DNA of 64,000 bases, taken from positions 15,993,096-16,057,095 of the forward strand of contig OX459104.1 of assembly GCA_949775045.1 (NCBI GenBank), in the 5' to 3' direction. The notes under the pieces were generated by a model. The model was not told the DNA's origin, did not search any database, and saw only the letters and a list, made by a program, of their open reading frames with translations. Every line of letters begins with the position of its first letter. Within the stretch, counting starts at the first letter, position 1. Made by a program: the position numbers and the translations under genes. The stretch is from Metridium senile (taxonomy: Eukaryota > Cnidaria > Anthozoa > Actiniaria > Metridiidae). This document shows, piece after piece, positions 26,683-37,707 of this stretch.

Positions 26683-29600
26683 CATTATTATTATCATCAT
26701 CATTATCGTCAAGGATACTAATAAGGAAGAATATGGTAGCCAATAAGGAGAGTATAGTTCTTGTCACAGTCGTTAACGTTGAGCTCATTCCCAGTGCTCT
26801 CATCCTGTAAGAGATATAACACTGCAGCCAGCAGTATAGAATACCCAGACCAAAAACCATGAATGCACCAATGAAATGAGGGATTTCACTGTTGACATAC
26901 TACGAAGAACAGAAAGTCAATTCAAATTGATTCAATACAGTAAAACCCACTTATACGCCCTATGCAAAAAGAGCACGGGACTGGGAACGAGCAACACGAA
27001 ACACCATGAACAATAAAATGTTTCAATAATATTTTTCCCTTACAAGAAAGAGCATGTCTAAGTTAGTAATTTTGTAGATTCCTGTTGTCATACATTGAAT
27101 CACTCCAGAGTTATCAGCATTTGAAATGAAACAAAAACGCGAAAGCGAGGCTCTAAAGGCCCAAGTGCAAATTTCAAGCCAAATCTTTGTAAATTCAAAA
27201 AGCTGTAACTTTTGATCAGTTTATGTTACAACACTGAAATTTTGGAATATCACTTATTTCGATGTGCTCTTTCTAATAAAAGCAATGGTGTCTCCTAATA
27301 CTGATTAAGTAAGGAATTGCCTTTTTGCATAGGGTGTATAAGAACCACTGTTTTCCGAGGTTAGGCTAAAGTGGTTCTTATGTAATTGGTATTTAGTGAG
27401 AAATTAGGCTAATGTGGTTCTTAACTGGTTCTTATTTACAAAGCAAGAACCATTTCCATTATATAGTGTTTTTATTACTTAAAAACATATAGTATTACAT
27501 GACATATTTATTTTTGAAAGAATCAAGCCTAGTTTTCAAGCGTAACATCGTTTTGGCGCTAGAACCCAGGCTCTCTCAAATAACGCCATTTTGTTTTTAC
27601 AAGTGAGGATTTTGATCAAAATAATATGAATTTCGACAAAAATTGTGAAATATATGACCTGAAATTTAACAGATTGTCTTCTAAGAATAATATTTATTGA
27701 GCTAAGTGACTGAATTATGTTATATTTTTCTGAATTGTGCGTCGTTCTGACCAAAATTCGTCAATTGTGCAGAATTGTGCGGGAAATGCCCAATTGTGCG
27801 GGTCCACAACCCTGCAACCTGTCAGATTCCCTGATTAGTATATTCCAGTCACTGAGGGTGGTCACAGCCAGGGTTTGTTATGTCCCCAGCTGTGGTTCTT
27901 TGATGTCCCTCCAAATAAAATTAATTTTACCTGGAAATTTGCAACCATTGACATCCCGATACAAGCAAACGCAGCCAGCCACAGTGACCAAGTATTCACT
28001 TGTTGAACCCTCGGCATTTGCGTGATGTTGAACTCTTTGATGTGCTTATAGTGGATGTACATTGATATGAAAGCTGTGAGAAAAACAAACAAACAAACTT
28101 ACATAACTGTAATTGCAATAAAAAAAAAAAAATTAGATTGAACAATGAGCAGGAGAGATAAGTATGAGTGAATGGTCTGATCCCAGATGTAATCGATGTA
28201 GATGAGGCATGATTGTCCAGGGTCACAGGAAAATATGTTAATTCCCAAATTATTTGTGAAAATTTTCAGGGATTTTCATGTGTATTCATTGGGAAAGTTG
28301 TACCAAACCCATTCATGAGACAAAAAAAAATCCCATTTATTTCCCAAGAAAATCACAATAATTTCAAATTGGGAATTTAATAATTTTCCCTGTGGGTGGT
28401 GTAGTCTTGAACAGGTCTGATGGTGTTGATGTCTAGCTGACACCATCAGTCTTTCTCAAGACTACTCCACCCCGGATGATCATGCCTCATCTACAGCTTG
28501 ATAAGTAGATTAAACAGATTTGTAATCAGAAAGAGGCAAATAGATGAGAAAAATGAGAAAAACAAATAAACATACAAAAAGACAAACAAAAAAGACAAAC
28601 AAACAAACTGACTATTGATGGAAATATTAGGATGATGTTAGTACCAATGTTTCCCAAAAAGAATTAGTTTGAACAATGAGAGGGAGAGATAATATCACTG
28701 AATTAAATAATCAGAAAGGAAAGAGGCTAATAGTTATAGACACAGGCAGACATTGCAAAAGAGAAAAACAAACAAACAAACAAACAAACAATCAAACAGA
28801 TGAACAAACAGTCAAAAAAAAACTGGGCTCCAAACAAATAGACAAACAAACAAACAAACAGCAAAAGAAAGAAACAAAGAAACAAACAGCCAGATAAATA
28901 AACAAACAAATATACAAAGAAACAATCAAGCAAACAGCCAAACAAATATATAAACAAATAATCAACCAAATAAACAACCAAATAGACAAACAAACAAACA
29001 GCAACTAGATAAATAAACAAACAAATACACAAAGAAACAATCAAACAAACAGCCAAACAAATACACAAACAAACAAACAGCCAAATATACAAACAAATGT
29101 ATTATTTTATAAACAGACAAACCTTAGACAAACAGATAATCAAATGGTACCACATTTACAACATTCAAGCCAATTTACAAACTGATTAATAGATATTAAA
29201 CAAAAACAAATTACTCACCAAGCACAGCTGCAAAGTTTAAAAACTGACCAAAGATGCAGCTTTCAGGAGGTCTTGCACCAGCATCACTGAAAGCAACCAA
29301 CATTGTTATCAAAGTGTGCTATGAGCATCATAGAGAATGAGACTAACATTAATTTGTCAAATAATATACCGGTAGACTAAAGTTGTGCTCTGATTAGCTC
29401 TGCATGATTAACTATGGACCACATGTATGGAGGAGCACGCTGACATCAAACTTCTACTAAGATAGCTAGAGTTGCTCTCAACTTCCTCTGGGAAACTATT
29501 ATGCTACCTTCTTGCTCTCCAAACTATCTGTGTGAATCCATAACACCATTTGCACACACTAAGCATTGACCATTCCTTATAAAAACAGGAAATCTGCTAT

Positions 29601-31144
29601 GCTTCCATATAACTTATCACTCTTTATGCATAATATTTCAGGGCTTGAACTAAGAAAAAAAACTTGGCCTGCAATTTGGATATGCAGAAACCTTGAAATA
29701 TGATTTCCAGTAAATTTTGACTGCAATTTTCTTTCCATTTAGCAGTTCATATTAATTTTTGCCTGCCAAACCTTAAATTTGGCCTGTTATTGGGCCATTG
29801 GCAGGCAGCTATTTTGAGCCCTGCATTTATTTCTATGAGTAACTCTATGAGTTTCATTCACAGATTTATTGTCTTGTTTATACCTGTCCAAACATCTGAC
29901 ATGCATACCTTATATAGGGAAAAAGTGAATCTACATGTTTTTCTCTGACGGCCATTCCATATCTGATAAAGAAAGGAATTAGATAATTTACAGTGTGTTT
30001 CATATCACTTTTGAAGTTCAGAATGTTCTATTGTTGTACACCAACATACGGCATAGCATAGAACACCAAACCAGTCACTTCTATTTTCTAGTATATAGGT
30101 ACACAAGGATCTCAAACTTTGGGAGAAAATAAAGTCACCAGAAAGTCCACTCTATTGTTTACTGTCACCCACCAGGAATCGTATTTTAAGAAATAGGGGC
30201 CATTCTTTCATTATACCTAGAATTAGAACTGAACGTTTTAAAAGCGTTTTTATTAATAGAAGCTTACTTAATTTTAGATAATTTATTGTAGATAATTTTT
30301 AAATAATGTATCATATATAAATTTATTGAATTACTATTTTTCTTATTATACATATTATATTTTTTCTTACAAATTAACTGTAAACTGAATACGTCTGTTG
30401 TCCAGTATGTACATTTTAAATGAAATGAATAAAGACTATTATTATTATTTAGGCAAGATTAATTATAACAATTGGGATATTCATGGTATGTCACAAGAAA
30501 ACATTGTATAACTATTTTTTATTATATAGATATCGATGAAATACCAGGATTTCTCTAGTGTCTAAAACTTTGTATCTTTCACATGTGAAAGATATCATAT
30601 CTTTCACATGTGAAGATATCGTTTTCAGATGCAATTCGTTTTGCATAAAGGTTTTTAATAACGAGTCAATGAAGTTTTATTTCTCTTGACATTTCATTGA
30701 TATCTATATAATGAACAGAACATTACATGGTCGCTTGGAGATACAAATTTTATCTTCTCGTGCTGAATATCTCTGCGCGGCCATGTAATATCGTCTATAT
30801 CCCACACCATATAGTCTGAATAGACAACCCACAATGTCATGTTGGAAGAGGCAGTAATATACTGCCAAATATACAATGGTTTTAGAGCATTCTGATAAGC
30901 TGTATTTTATATGATATTGGATAAAATATTTTATGTATGGGCAGTGAATCTGTCTCTTCACAAATTTTAGTAGTGCATTAATTTTTGTCTGGGTAGAAAA
31001 TTGGGAAATTAAAAATTTATTAAAGTGATGTATTTTTTACGAGTACATCTCAGATACTTACGATGTGAAAAAGGCAATCAATGCTGAGACAGCCAGAATG
31101 ACAGGTATACAATGCAAATAATTCATGATTGGCATGATAAAAAC
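24885..31144 (-). CDS. DRAM2: DRAM-family (DNA-damage regulated autophagy modulator) membrane protein
   Basis: Seven coding exons: 31144-31062, 29962-29909, 29286-29219, 28073-27931, 26899-26719, 25957-25845 and 25064-24885 (TAA). All phases fit. The likely start is ATG at 31135, inside the first listed exon, giving about 270 residues like human DRAM1/2. Family signatures in order are [20 protein letters not shown] (TM1), [20 protein letters not shown] (compare FLPYISDTGTTPPES), [17 protein letters not shown] and [20 protein letters not shown]. Two further hydrophobic segments follow, ending [20 protein letters not shown] then [13 protein letters not shown], almost identical to the DRAM C-terminus. 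Six membrane segments are expected, acting in lysosome/autophagosome membranes. DRAM1, DRAM2 and TMEM150 are close relatives; the FREFQKISL tail favours DRAM2. The ETS-like motif at 34128 may be its upstream promoter shared with TANGO6. Confidence 0.9.
25085..25830. repeat. ATGG/ATGA tetranucleotide array, last DRAM intron
   Basis: A pure GGAT run at 25103-25196, then degenerate ATGGATGAATGAATAG repeats. The - strand reads as a poly-(SIHSFIH) ORF, an artefact. Confidence 0.9.
25985..26235. repeat. Degenerate ATC/ACC array, DRAM intron 5
   Basis: TTATCATCATCACCATTATCACAATC-type repeat. Non-coding; poly-His, Ile and Val ORFs here are artefacts. Confidence 0.85.
26262..26425. mobile_element. 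Partial copy of the CTACCAAAATTA-TIR element
   Basis: CTACCAAAATTAGTCAACTG then TTAGGACCGCC, and after a simple-repeat patch CGATCAATCTTGTTTTGAAT, GGTTAACTCACATGACCATT. It is homologous to the left part of the element at 31737-33329 and follows TA in the same way. No right end was found. Confidence 0.7.
26518..26690. repeat. Tandemly duplicated segment with two (ATT)n runs
   Basis: TTTTGCGC(T/C)CAACAAGCATTAAAG followed by (TTA)n and ATCATCATTATCGTCAAGGA occurs twice (26500-26580 and 26607-26718). The second (TTA)n is longer. It abuts the donor of DRAM exon 5. Confidence 0.75.
26937..27352. mobile_element. Inverted-repeat element, about 415 bp (DRAM intron 4)
   Basis: ACAGTAAAACCCACTTATAC and GCCCTATGCAAAAAG at the left are mirrored by CTTTTTGCATAGGGTGTATA, AGAACCACTGT at the right. 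A related terminus lies at 38603-38640 in TANGO6 intron 4. The following 27353-27450 repeats TTAGGCTAAAGTGGTTCTTA twice. Confidence 0.65.
28140..28505. mobile_element. Penelope-like 3'-tail fragments in inverted arrangement
   Basis: Segments with GTCTTTCTCAAGACTACTCC, CATGCCTCATCTACA and GATGGTGTTGATGTC correspond to the tail after the retroelement at 8160-8720. They occur in both orientations around 28415-28470. The middle (28230-28390) has repeats of GGGAAAATTTTCAGGG character. No coding part is left. Confidence 0.5.
28765..29098. repeat. Degenerate AAAC tetranucleotide array
   Basis: ACAAACAAACAAATA-type repeat in DRAM intron 3. The - strand ORF rich in CLFVYLF is an artefact. Confidence 0.9.
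30520..30800. mobile_element. Repeat family J, copy 1
   Basis: TCTTTCACATGTGAAAGATA (a palindrome occurring twice), then ATAATGAACAGAACATTACA, TGGTCGC..GAGATA, TTTTATCTTCTCGTGCTGAA and GGCCATGTAATATCGTCTAT. The right part matches 50980-51120, and both parts match the split copy around 60440-61045. Unclassified interspersed repeat in DRAM intron 1. Confidence 0.6.
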
Positions 31145-31184
31145 CTGAAATTGTTGAAGACAAATATTGGTGCATGGTTTGACA

Positions 31185-31735
31185 GTGATCATCATCATTA
31201 TTGTTGTCATCATTATCATTATTGTTGTTGCCATCATCATCATTGTTGCCATCATCGTCATTATTGTTATGATGATCATCATTATTGTTGTCATCATCAT
31301 CATTATTGTTGTCATCATCATCATTGTTGCCATCATCATTGTTGTCAATTATCATCATTATTGTTATGATGATCATCATTGTTGTTGTCATCATCATCAT
31401 CGTCATCGTTGCCATCATCATCATTATTGTTGTCATCATCATCATTATTGTTGTCATCATCATCATTGTTGTCATCATGATCATTGTTATTATGATCATT
31501 GTCATCACCATCGTTATTGTTGTCATCATCATCATTATTGTTGCCATCATCATTATCATTGTTGTCATCATCATCATTGTTATTATGATCATTGTCATCA
31601 CCATCGTTATTGTTGTCATCATCATCATTATTGTTGTCATCATCATCATTATTGTTGCCATCATCATCATCATTGTTGTCATCATCATCATTGTTATCAT
31701 GATCATTGTCATCATTGGCCATCATTGTCAGCATT
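31185..31735. repeat. ATC/ATT array with GTTGTCATCATC units
   Basis: TCATCATCATTATTGTTGTC-type higher-order repeat, upstream of the first DRAM coding exon. Non-coding in all frames despite long ORFs. Confidence 0.9.
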
Positions 31736-31736
31736 A

Positions 31737-33329
31737 CTACCAAAATTACTCAACTGTTAGCACCGCCAATAAAACGATCAATCGTGTTTTGAATTTTGGT
31801 TAACTCATGTGACCATTTGGGGCGCTCATAATGGCCATGTGACATCAAAATAACGTAAAATACCGTTAAAATACCGTTATGTTAATGTCACATGACCATT
31901 TGGAGTGCCTCAAATGGTCATGTGAGTTAACCGGAATTCAAAACGCGATTGATCGTTTTTTAACTCGTGGATCGAAGATCCTCGAGTTATTGGGATGGGG
32001 CTTTTGAACCGGAAGTGTCACTCACTCACTCACTCACTCGCTCACTCGCTCACTCACTAGACCGTCAGTGTAAACTTTTGAGCCCCAAGATCTCGGTCAG
32101 CGTACTTCGAGCACATGGATATTTGAAGGAATGATTTTTCGGTCGAAGTAATCGCGAATACTCTCATATTTTATGTGCTCACGCCACACGATTCGCAGTA
32201 GAATTACACATAAGTTTATAAGAGTGAATGGTCTAAGTTTATGTCGAATGTTTTCGGAAATGGTCACTGTGAATTTTACTAAAGATCATGCAATTTACGA
32301 GCGAACTAAGCGAGCCAACTTATTATGATCAAATTTATCGAGATATCTTCCCTGCTATAAACAGAAGCTACTTTTTATCCATCCTTTCATAATGCTATGG
32401 AATGGATTCACAACCAGTTACAAAGGACGAAGCTGTTATTACTGGATATTTAACAGTATTTCCGGTAAGCATTCTTAGAGAGTACGATACACACTAGAAG
32501 TGAAGACAACAACAGTATAGTTGTTTTAGTGATGTTGTAGGGTAAATATATTGCTTATTGTAATTATTTCTTTTATATTTTTGATTAAAGTAACCAGTTT
32601 ATCTGTCAATAGTTTAATTTTATTGACTACTATTAATTCGTACAAATTCGAAAGGCGATTGAAACAGGCGATTCTCGAGCTCTTAGCTTCTTGCACAGAA
32701 CAACAAACTTATTCGCAAAATTTAAATCGCTTCACCCTATTATCTAGTAGTTCAACTTAACGATCTATGTATATGTAGATGAAAGTAATATTTCTTTCTT
32801 TACAATATGTGAGATAACGTGATCGGTTTTAAACCTCCAGGTTGACCTCGACAACAACAAATAAACAGCTAAAACGGCCTCTCTAAAAACTACCCCAACA
32901 GCCCAAATCGCCTCAAATATAACACCAATTGCTTCAATGACTATCTATTTTGCTTTTTCTGGCGTTTATTTTGCAAGAACAACTTAATAACACTGTTTCT
33001 TAGACACTCTTTGAACTCGCATGTATCTCTGCACGAACCGAAGATCGAACCAGGTAAATATCAGACTTGTCAGCGGATCACGGACTGAGGGAACGACGGA
33101 CCGTAAGGGAAACGGACGACAACCAAAAAAATACAAATAAAACAACAACATTGAATACTTATTTTTCGCTTCAAATCATCTCAAGCTAATCCGAGAAAAT
33201 AATTACATAATCATAATGGAGCGGTCTAAACTGTAAGCGCTTTCAAAATGTTCTAATTATGATCCACGAGTTGGCCATAGGTGGCCTTTGATTTGGTGGT
33301 GCTATTAAACAGTTGAGTAATTTTGGTAG
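31737..33329. mobile_element. 1.6-kb TIR element with TA target duplication (non-autonomous)
   Basis: CTACCAAAATTACTCAACTG then TTAGCACCGCC at the left is inverted at the right as GGTGGTGCTATTAAACAGTT, GAGTAATTTTGGTAG. TA flanks both sides (31735-31736 and 33330-33331). A second inner inverted pair is AACTCGTGGATC near 31962 and GATCCACGAGTT near 33260. A CTCACTCACTCACTCG repeat is at 32020-32058. The longest ORF is 69 codons and resembles nothing, so no transposase is evident. TA flanks suggest Tc1/mariner-type movement. Confidence 0.75.
31768..31963. repeat. Palindrome nested in the 1.6-kb element
   Basis: AAAACGATCAATCGTGTTTT, GGTTAACTCATGTGACCATT, TGGGGCGCTC, ATGGCCATGTGACATCAAAA on the left is mirrored on the right with few mismatches. 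The arms are about 90 bp around an ATACCGTTAAAATACCGTTA centre. The left half also occurs at 26320-26420. Confidence 0.8.
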
Positions 33330-34371
33330 TATATTATAATCATTTTGTTAGCATCTTCAAAAAAATTAGTATTATTGTTGTGATTAACTTATTATAATTC
33401 TTAAACCATCATTTGCAAAGAATGATATTAATTAAAAAGCTAATTTTTGTTTGTCATAGCTCCAAAACTGATGTTACAGCACTTTTGTTACAGACAGCTG
33501 AGAAAAGATCAAAATTTACATAATTTACCGCGAAAAAAAACTACGCTATTACAAAATAAAAGCGAAAGAGATCGTTTAAGATGTGAAATACCTTCATTTG
33601 AATTCAGCAGGATCCGATTTCGATTCATGGCCAAGTTACATAATCAATTAAATCGTCGAAATAGTACAATTTGAAATATAGTTTACAACAGCAAGGTCGT
33701 CAACTTTGATCAATCTTTGAGGCATTAAAAGCATTCAATTATGTCTTCAGCTTCAGGGCTTCTTAAAGCTTAGTTAATAATTCAATATCGCTGAAAGAAT
33801 ATGAAAATATCGAAAGGTTTGCGAGAGGAATTGGCTAAACATTTTAACGGAAAAGCAAAACAAACATCAAATGAGAACGTAAAAGATACAAAAATCTCAA
33901 TCAAAATATGACTGATCTCGTTTAGATTTTCAAAGCAAACAGATACATGTGTGTGTAGTCTTTAGGGATAACTTTTAATTCATGACTTACCTTAAATTTG
34001 TGTTAAAATAGCGAGAGTAAGTGGTAGTTTTTACATACAACTTTCGAATTCTGGAAGTCGGTTTCGAAATAAGGAAAGGCACTTTTGTCACATGATGGTC
34101 ATCGGTCCCAATAGCGCGGGAGAAATTACACAGGAAGCCCAACAATTTTTTTCTGTACGTATCTTTGGTGACTTTGGTGTTTTTAACACAAAATTAATAA
34201 TAATAATAAGTTTTATAGTAATAAAGATATGAATTAAGATAAATCTTAGACTAAAAAATTATTCATTCACTCATAAACATTTATGGCTCATTCGAGTCAT
34301 TCGTTCATTTGGGATCCCTGTATATTTTGACATTTCATATTTGGGTTCCCTGTGTGACACGGAAATCCAAA
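33330..34371. other. Gene-free divergent intergenic region between DRAM and TANGO6
   Basis: AT-rich, with only short chance ORFs. CACAGGAAGCCCAAC at 34129-34143 is nearly identical to the element in the BCAT promoter. GGGATCCCTGTATA (34312) and TTGGGTTCCCTGTG (34341) are further similar boxes before the TANGO6 start. DRAM 5' non-coding exons may lie here but cannot be placed. Confidence 0.5.
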
Positions 34372-35601
34372 ATGGCAGACATGCAAAAAACATGCTTTTC
34401 ACTTTTACATTGTATTCGTGTCCTAACAAGTAGTTCTAGCGAAGAAACACATACAAAAACTCCAAGGAACTTTGAGGACATTTTGCTTAACAAGATAAAA
34501 GAGTTCAAAACAGTTTTCTTTAAGAACGAAAATCTCGCAGTTCTGCGAAATGATGAATTTTGTGAAAAATACTTACAAGAGCCATCTGACAAAGCTTCAA
34601 AAATGCAAGAAAACGAAGAGGAAAGTGTTAAAGAAAACACTGAGATATCAATAAGATGGACGTTTGTGGAAATCTGCTTATATTTGCTACAGAAATTGAA
34701 AGAAATTTTGCAAGAAATTGCGCTAGATTCCACCAAAGAAAGCGAGTTGAAAGAACTTCACCAAAATCCCAAACTGAGTGCAGACGCTTTGAGTGTCAAT
34801 GATCAAAAGACTGTGTTAACTTGTGTTCAGTTTGTGGTCAGTTTAGGCATTTATCCAAATCTTCTCCCAGGAGTTGGAGTTCCTGTGGAGAAAAGGTCCG
34901 GGTTTTTTGAATTGATTAAAGGGACTGGAGAAAACTCAAGAAGTGATGTTCATTTGTTTGAGTGTTTGGCTGTTTTGTTGGACTGCATCAAGCATCCGTC
35001 GCTAGGGACGGTGATACTGTCCCGTCACCTTGGTGATATGTTGACTGGTCTTATACAAGTATATTATTCGCCACAGACATGTTGTCACCATGGTAACAGT
35101 GTCACAGATGAGGAACATCCTGAGGTTGGCTATATGAGACAAATGATTTTTATAATTCATATACTGTAACTGATCATTATGAGGGGGACATTGGGGGGAT
35201 TTTAAATCCCGCTATAACGCAAAAAATCTTCAAAAATCCCACATTACCACAAAAAAATATTGCAAATACCGCATACCAGACAACATTTAATTAAAGTCAA
35301 AGGTCATTAAACATTTCAGTTTTTTCACCATCCATACGTACCCCTCTATTACCGTTGATCACTTTCATCATCATCATCATCATCATTATCATCATAGTTA
35401 TTGTCATCATCATTATTATCAGTTAGTATTATCATTATACTCAATGCCATATAATCATCATCATCATCATTGTCATCAACATTTTTATCAAATGTTAGTA
35501 TTATCATTACCATCATTATTTTCATTGCCATATATAATCATCATCCTTATTATCATCATGATTGCCATCACCATTACTACCACATTCAAAGGAAAAGAAA
35601 G

Positions 35602-35661
<60 letters not shown>

Positions 35662-37667
35662 TATTATCATCACCATCATCATCATCATCATCATTATTAT
35701 TGTGATTCATTGCTATCATCATCATAAAGTATCTATATCATAAAATTATCATAAAATGCTACTTACCATAATAACTTTTATCCATTTAAATTATCATAAT
35801 TAATATTATGTTCTTGTTATTATTACAGGTCAATAGCCAGAAGTTGGAGCATGACATTAAAGATACACATGATTGCCAACACGAGCAGTGCAAAACAAAC
35901 TTAATAACGATTTCACAAAAACAGAATTGCAATTCCGAATTACACAGACTTCTAGACCGGGTATACCAACCAATGATCATCAAAGAACTACTTATGATTC
36001 AAGGAGGGATGAAAAGAAAACATGAAAAAAGGTTTGAAAAGAAACAAGTGAACAAGAGTGGTCAGCATTCAAGCGATAAAGCTACTGCATGTGTTACGCC
36101 GCAGTGGTTTGTAGAAGTGTGTGGCAAGCTGTTGTCTGAAAGAGTTATGAAGCCCAATGGGGTTCAAGCAGTGTTGAGGGCTGTATTAGAGTCAACTGGA
36201 GGTAAGTTTATGAACACTTGTTATTACTCTTTAAAAGTGTTTGTATTGAACCAAACCCAGGTGTAATTAAGTGATGTGTTGTGATTGTCCAAGTGTGTGT
36301 AGTCTTGAGAGACTAGGTTGGAGTCCAGGTGTAAGTGATGTTGATAAGTTGTGATTGTCTGGTTGTGTGTTGTCTTGAGAAAGACTGTTGGTGTCTGATG
36401 TTTGAATCAGGTTTGAACCCAGGTATAAGTGATGTTGATGAGTTGTGATCATCTGGGTGTATGTTGTCTTGAGAAAGGCTGTTTATGTTGGTGACGGATC
36501 ACCTTTGAATCAGGTTTGAGTCCTGGTGTAATGATGTTGATGAGTTGTGATTGTCCAGGTGTGTATAGTCTTGCAAAAAACTGTTGGTGTCTGATGTTTG
36601 AAATGTTTGAGTCCAGGTGTAAGTGATGCTGATGAGTTGTGATCATCTGTGTGTGTGTAGTCTTGAGAAAGACTATTGCTGTTGGTGACTGATTTTTGAA
36701 TGGTTTGAAACCAGGTGTAAATGATGTTGATGAGCTCTGATTGTCTGGGTGTGTTCTTGAGAAAGACTGTTGCTGTTGGTGACTGATGTTTGAATCAAGT
36801 TTGAACCGAAGTGTAAGTGATTTTGATGAGTTGTGATCATCTGGGTGTGTGTAGTCTTAAGAAAGACTGTTGTTGTTAGTGTCTGATGTTTGATTGTCTG
36901 AACCCATGTGTAAGTGATGTTGATAAGTATTGATCATCGATCTGGGTATACACCTATTTCAATTAACGTTGTCCATCTGGAATGGTTGATCTGAGACCGA
37001 TAGGAATTGTGGGAGTAAGTTAAATTCCAAATACATTGTTTTAATCACACTTGAATGGCGCTGAATTACAGATAACAGTATTTCAGAAGCAAACATTAAT
37101 ATTCGAGCTTGATTATAATAGTGTATTTGTAGTTTAATGAGCTCCCACAATTCCTATCGGTCTCAGATCAACCATTCCAGATGGACAAAGTTAATTGAAA
37201 TAGGTGTGTGTAGTCTTAAGAAAGACTGTTGTTGTTGGTGTCTGATGTTTGAATTGTTTGAACCCAGGTGTAAGTGATGTTGATGAGCTCTGATTGTCTT
37301 GGTGTAAAGTATGTAGTCTTGACAAAGACTGTTGGTCTGATAATATTATTTGAATCAGGTTGGTCAGTCTATCCAAACTGAATGATGTATTATTATTATT
37401 ATATAATGACAACTAATGAACTAATAATTTTGTTAGCTTCTGGAAGTACTCAAGATTGGCGTAAATGTGATTTGGTTGCCATGGTGATTGCCAGTGCCCC
37501 AAGTCAAGCTAGTTCAGTAGAGGATTATTATCAGCATATTTCACCTCAGGTTAGAGTAACAGTTGACAAGATACACACATCACTAAATGTTTGATTGATT
37601 AGTTAATAACAATAAGCATTCCTATAGTGCACCCGATGAAATATGTGCACTTTATTGATTGATTGAC

Positions 37668-37707
<40 letters not shown>

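Noticed and set aside
33447..33674. 75-codon + strand ORF between DRAM and TANGO6
   Set aside because: Short, basic, no motif and no regulatory context; consistent with chance in AT-rich DNA.
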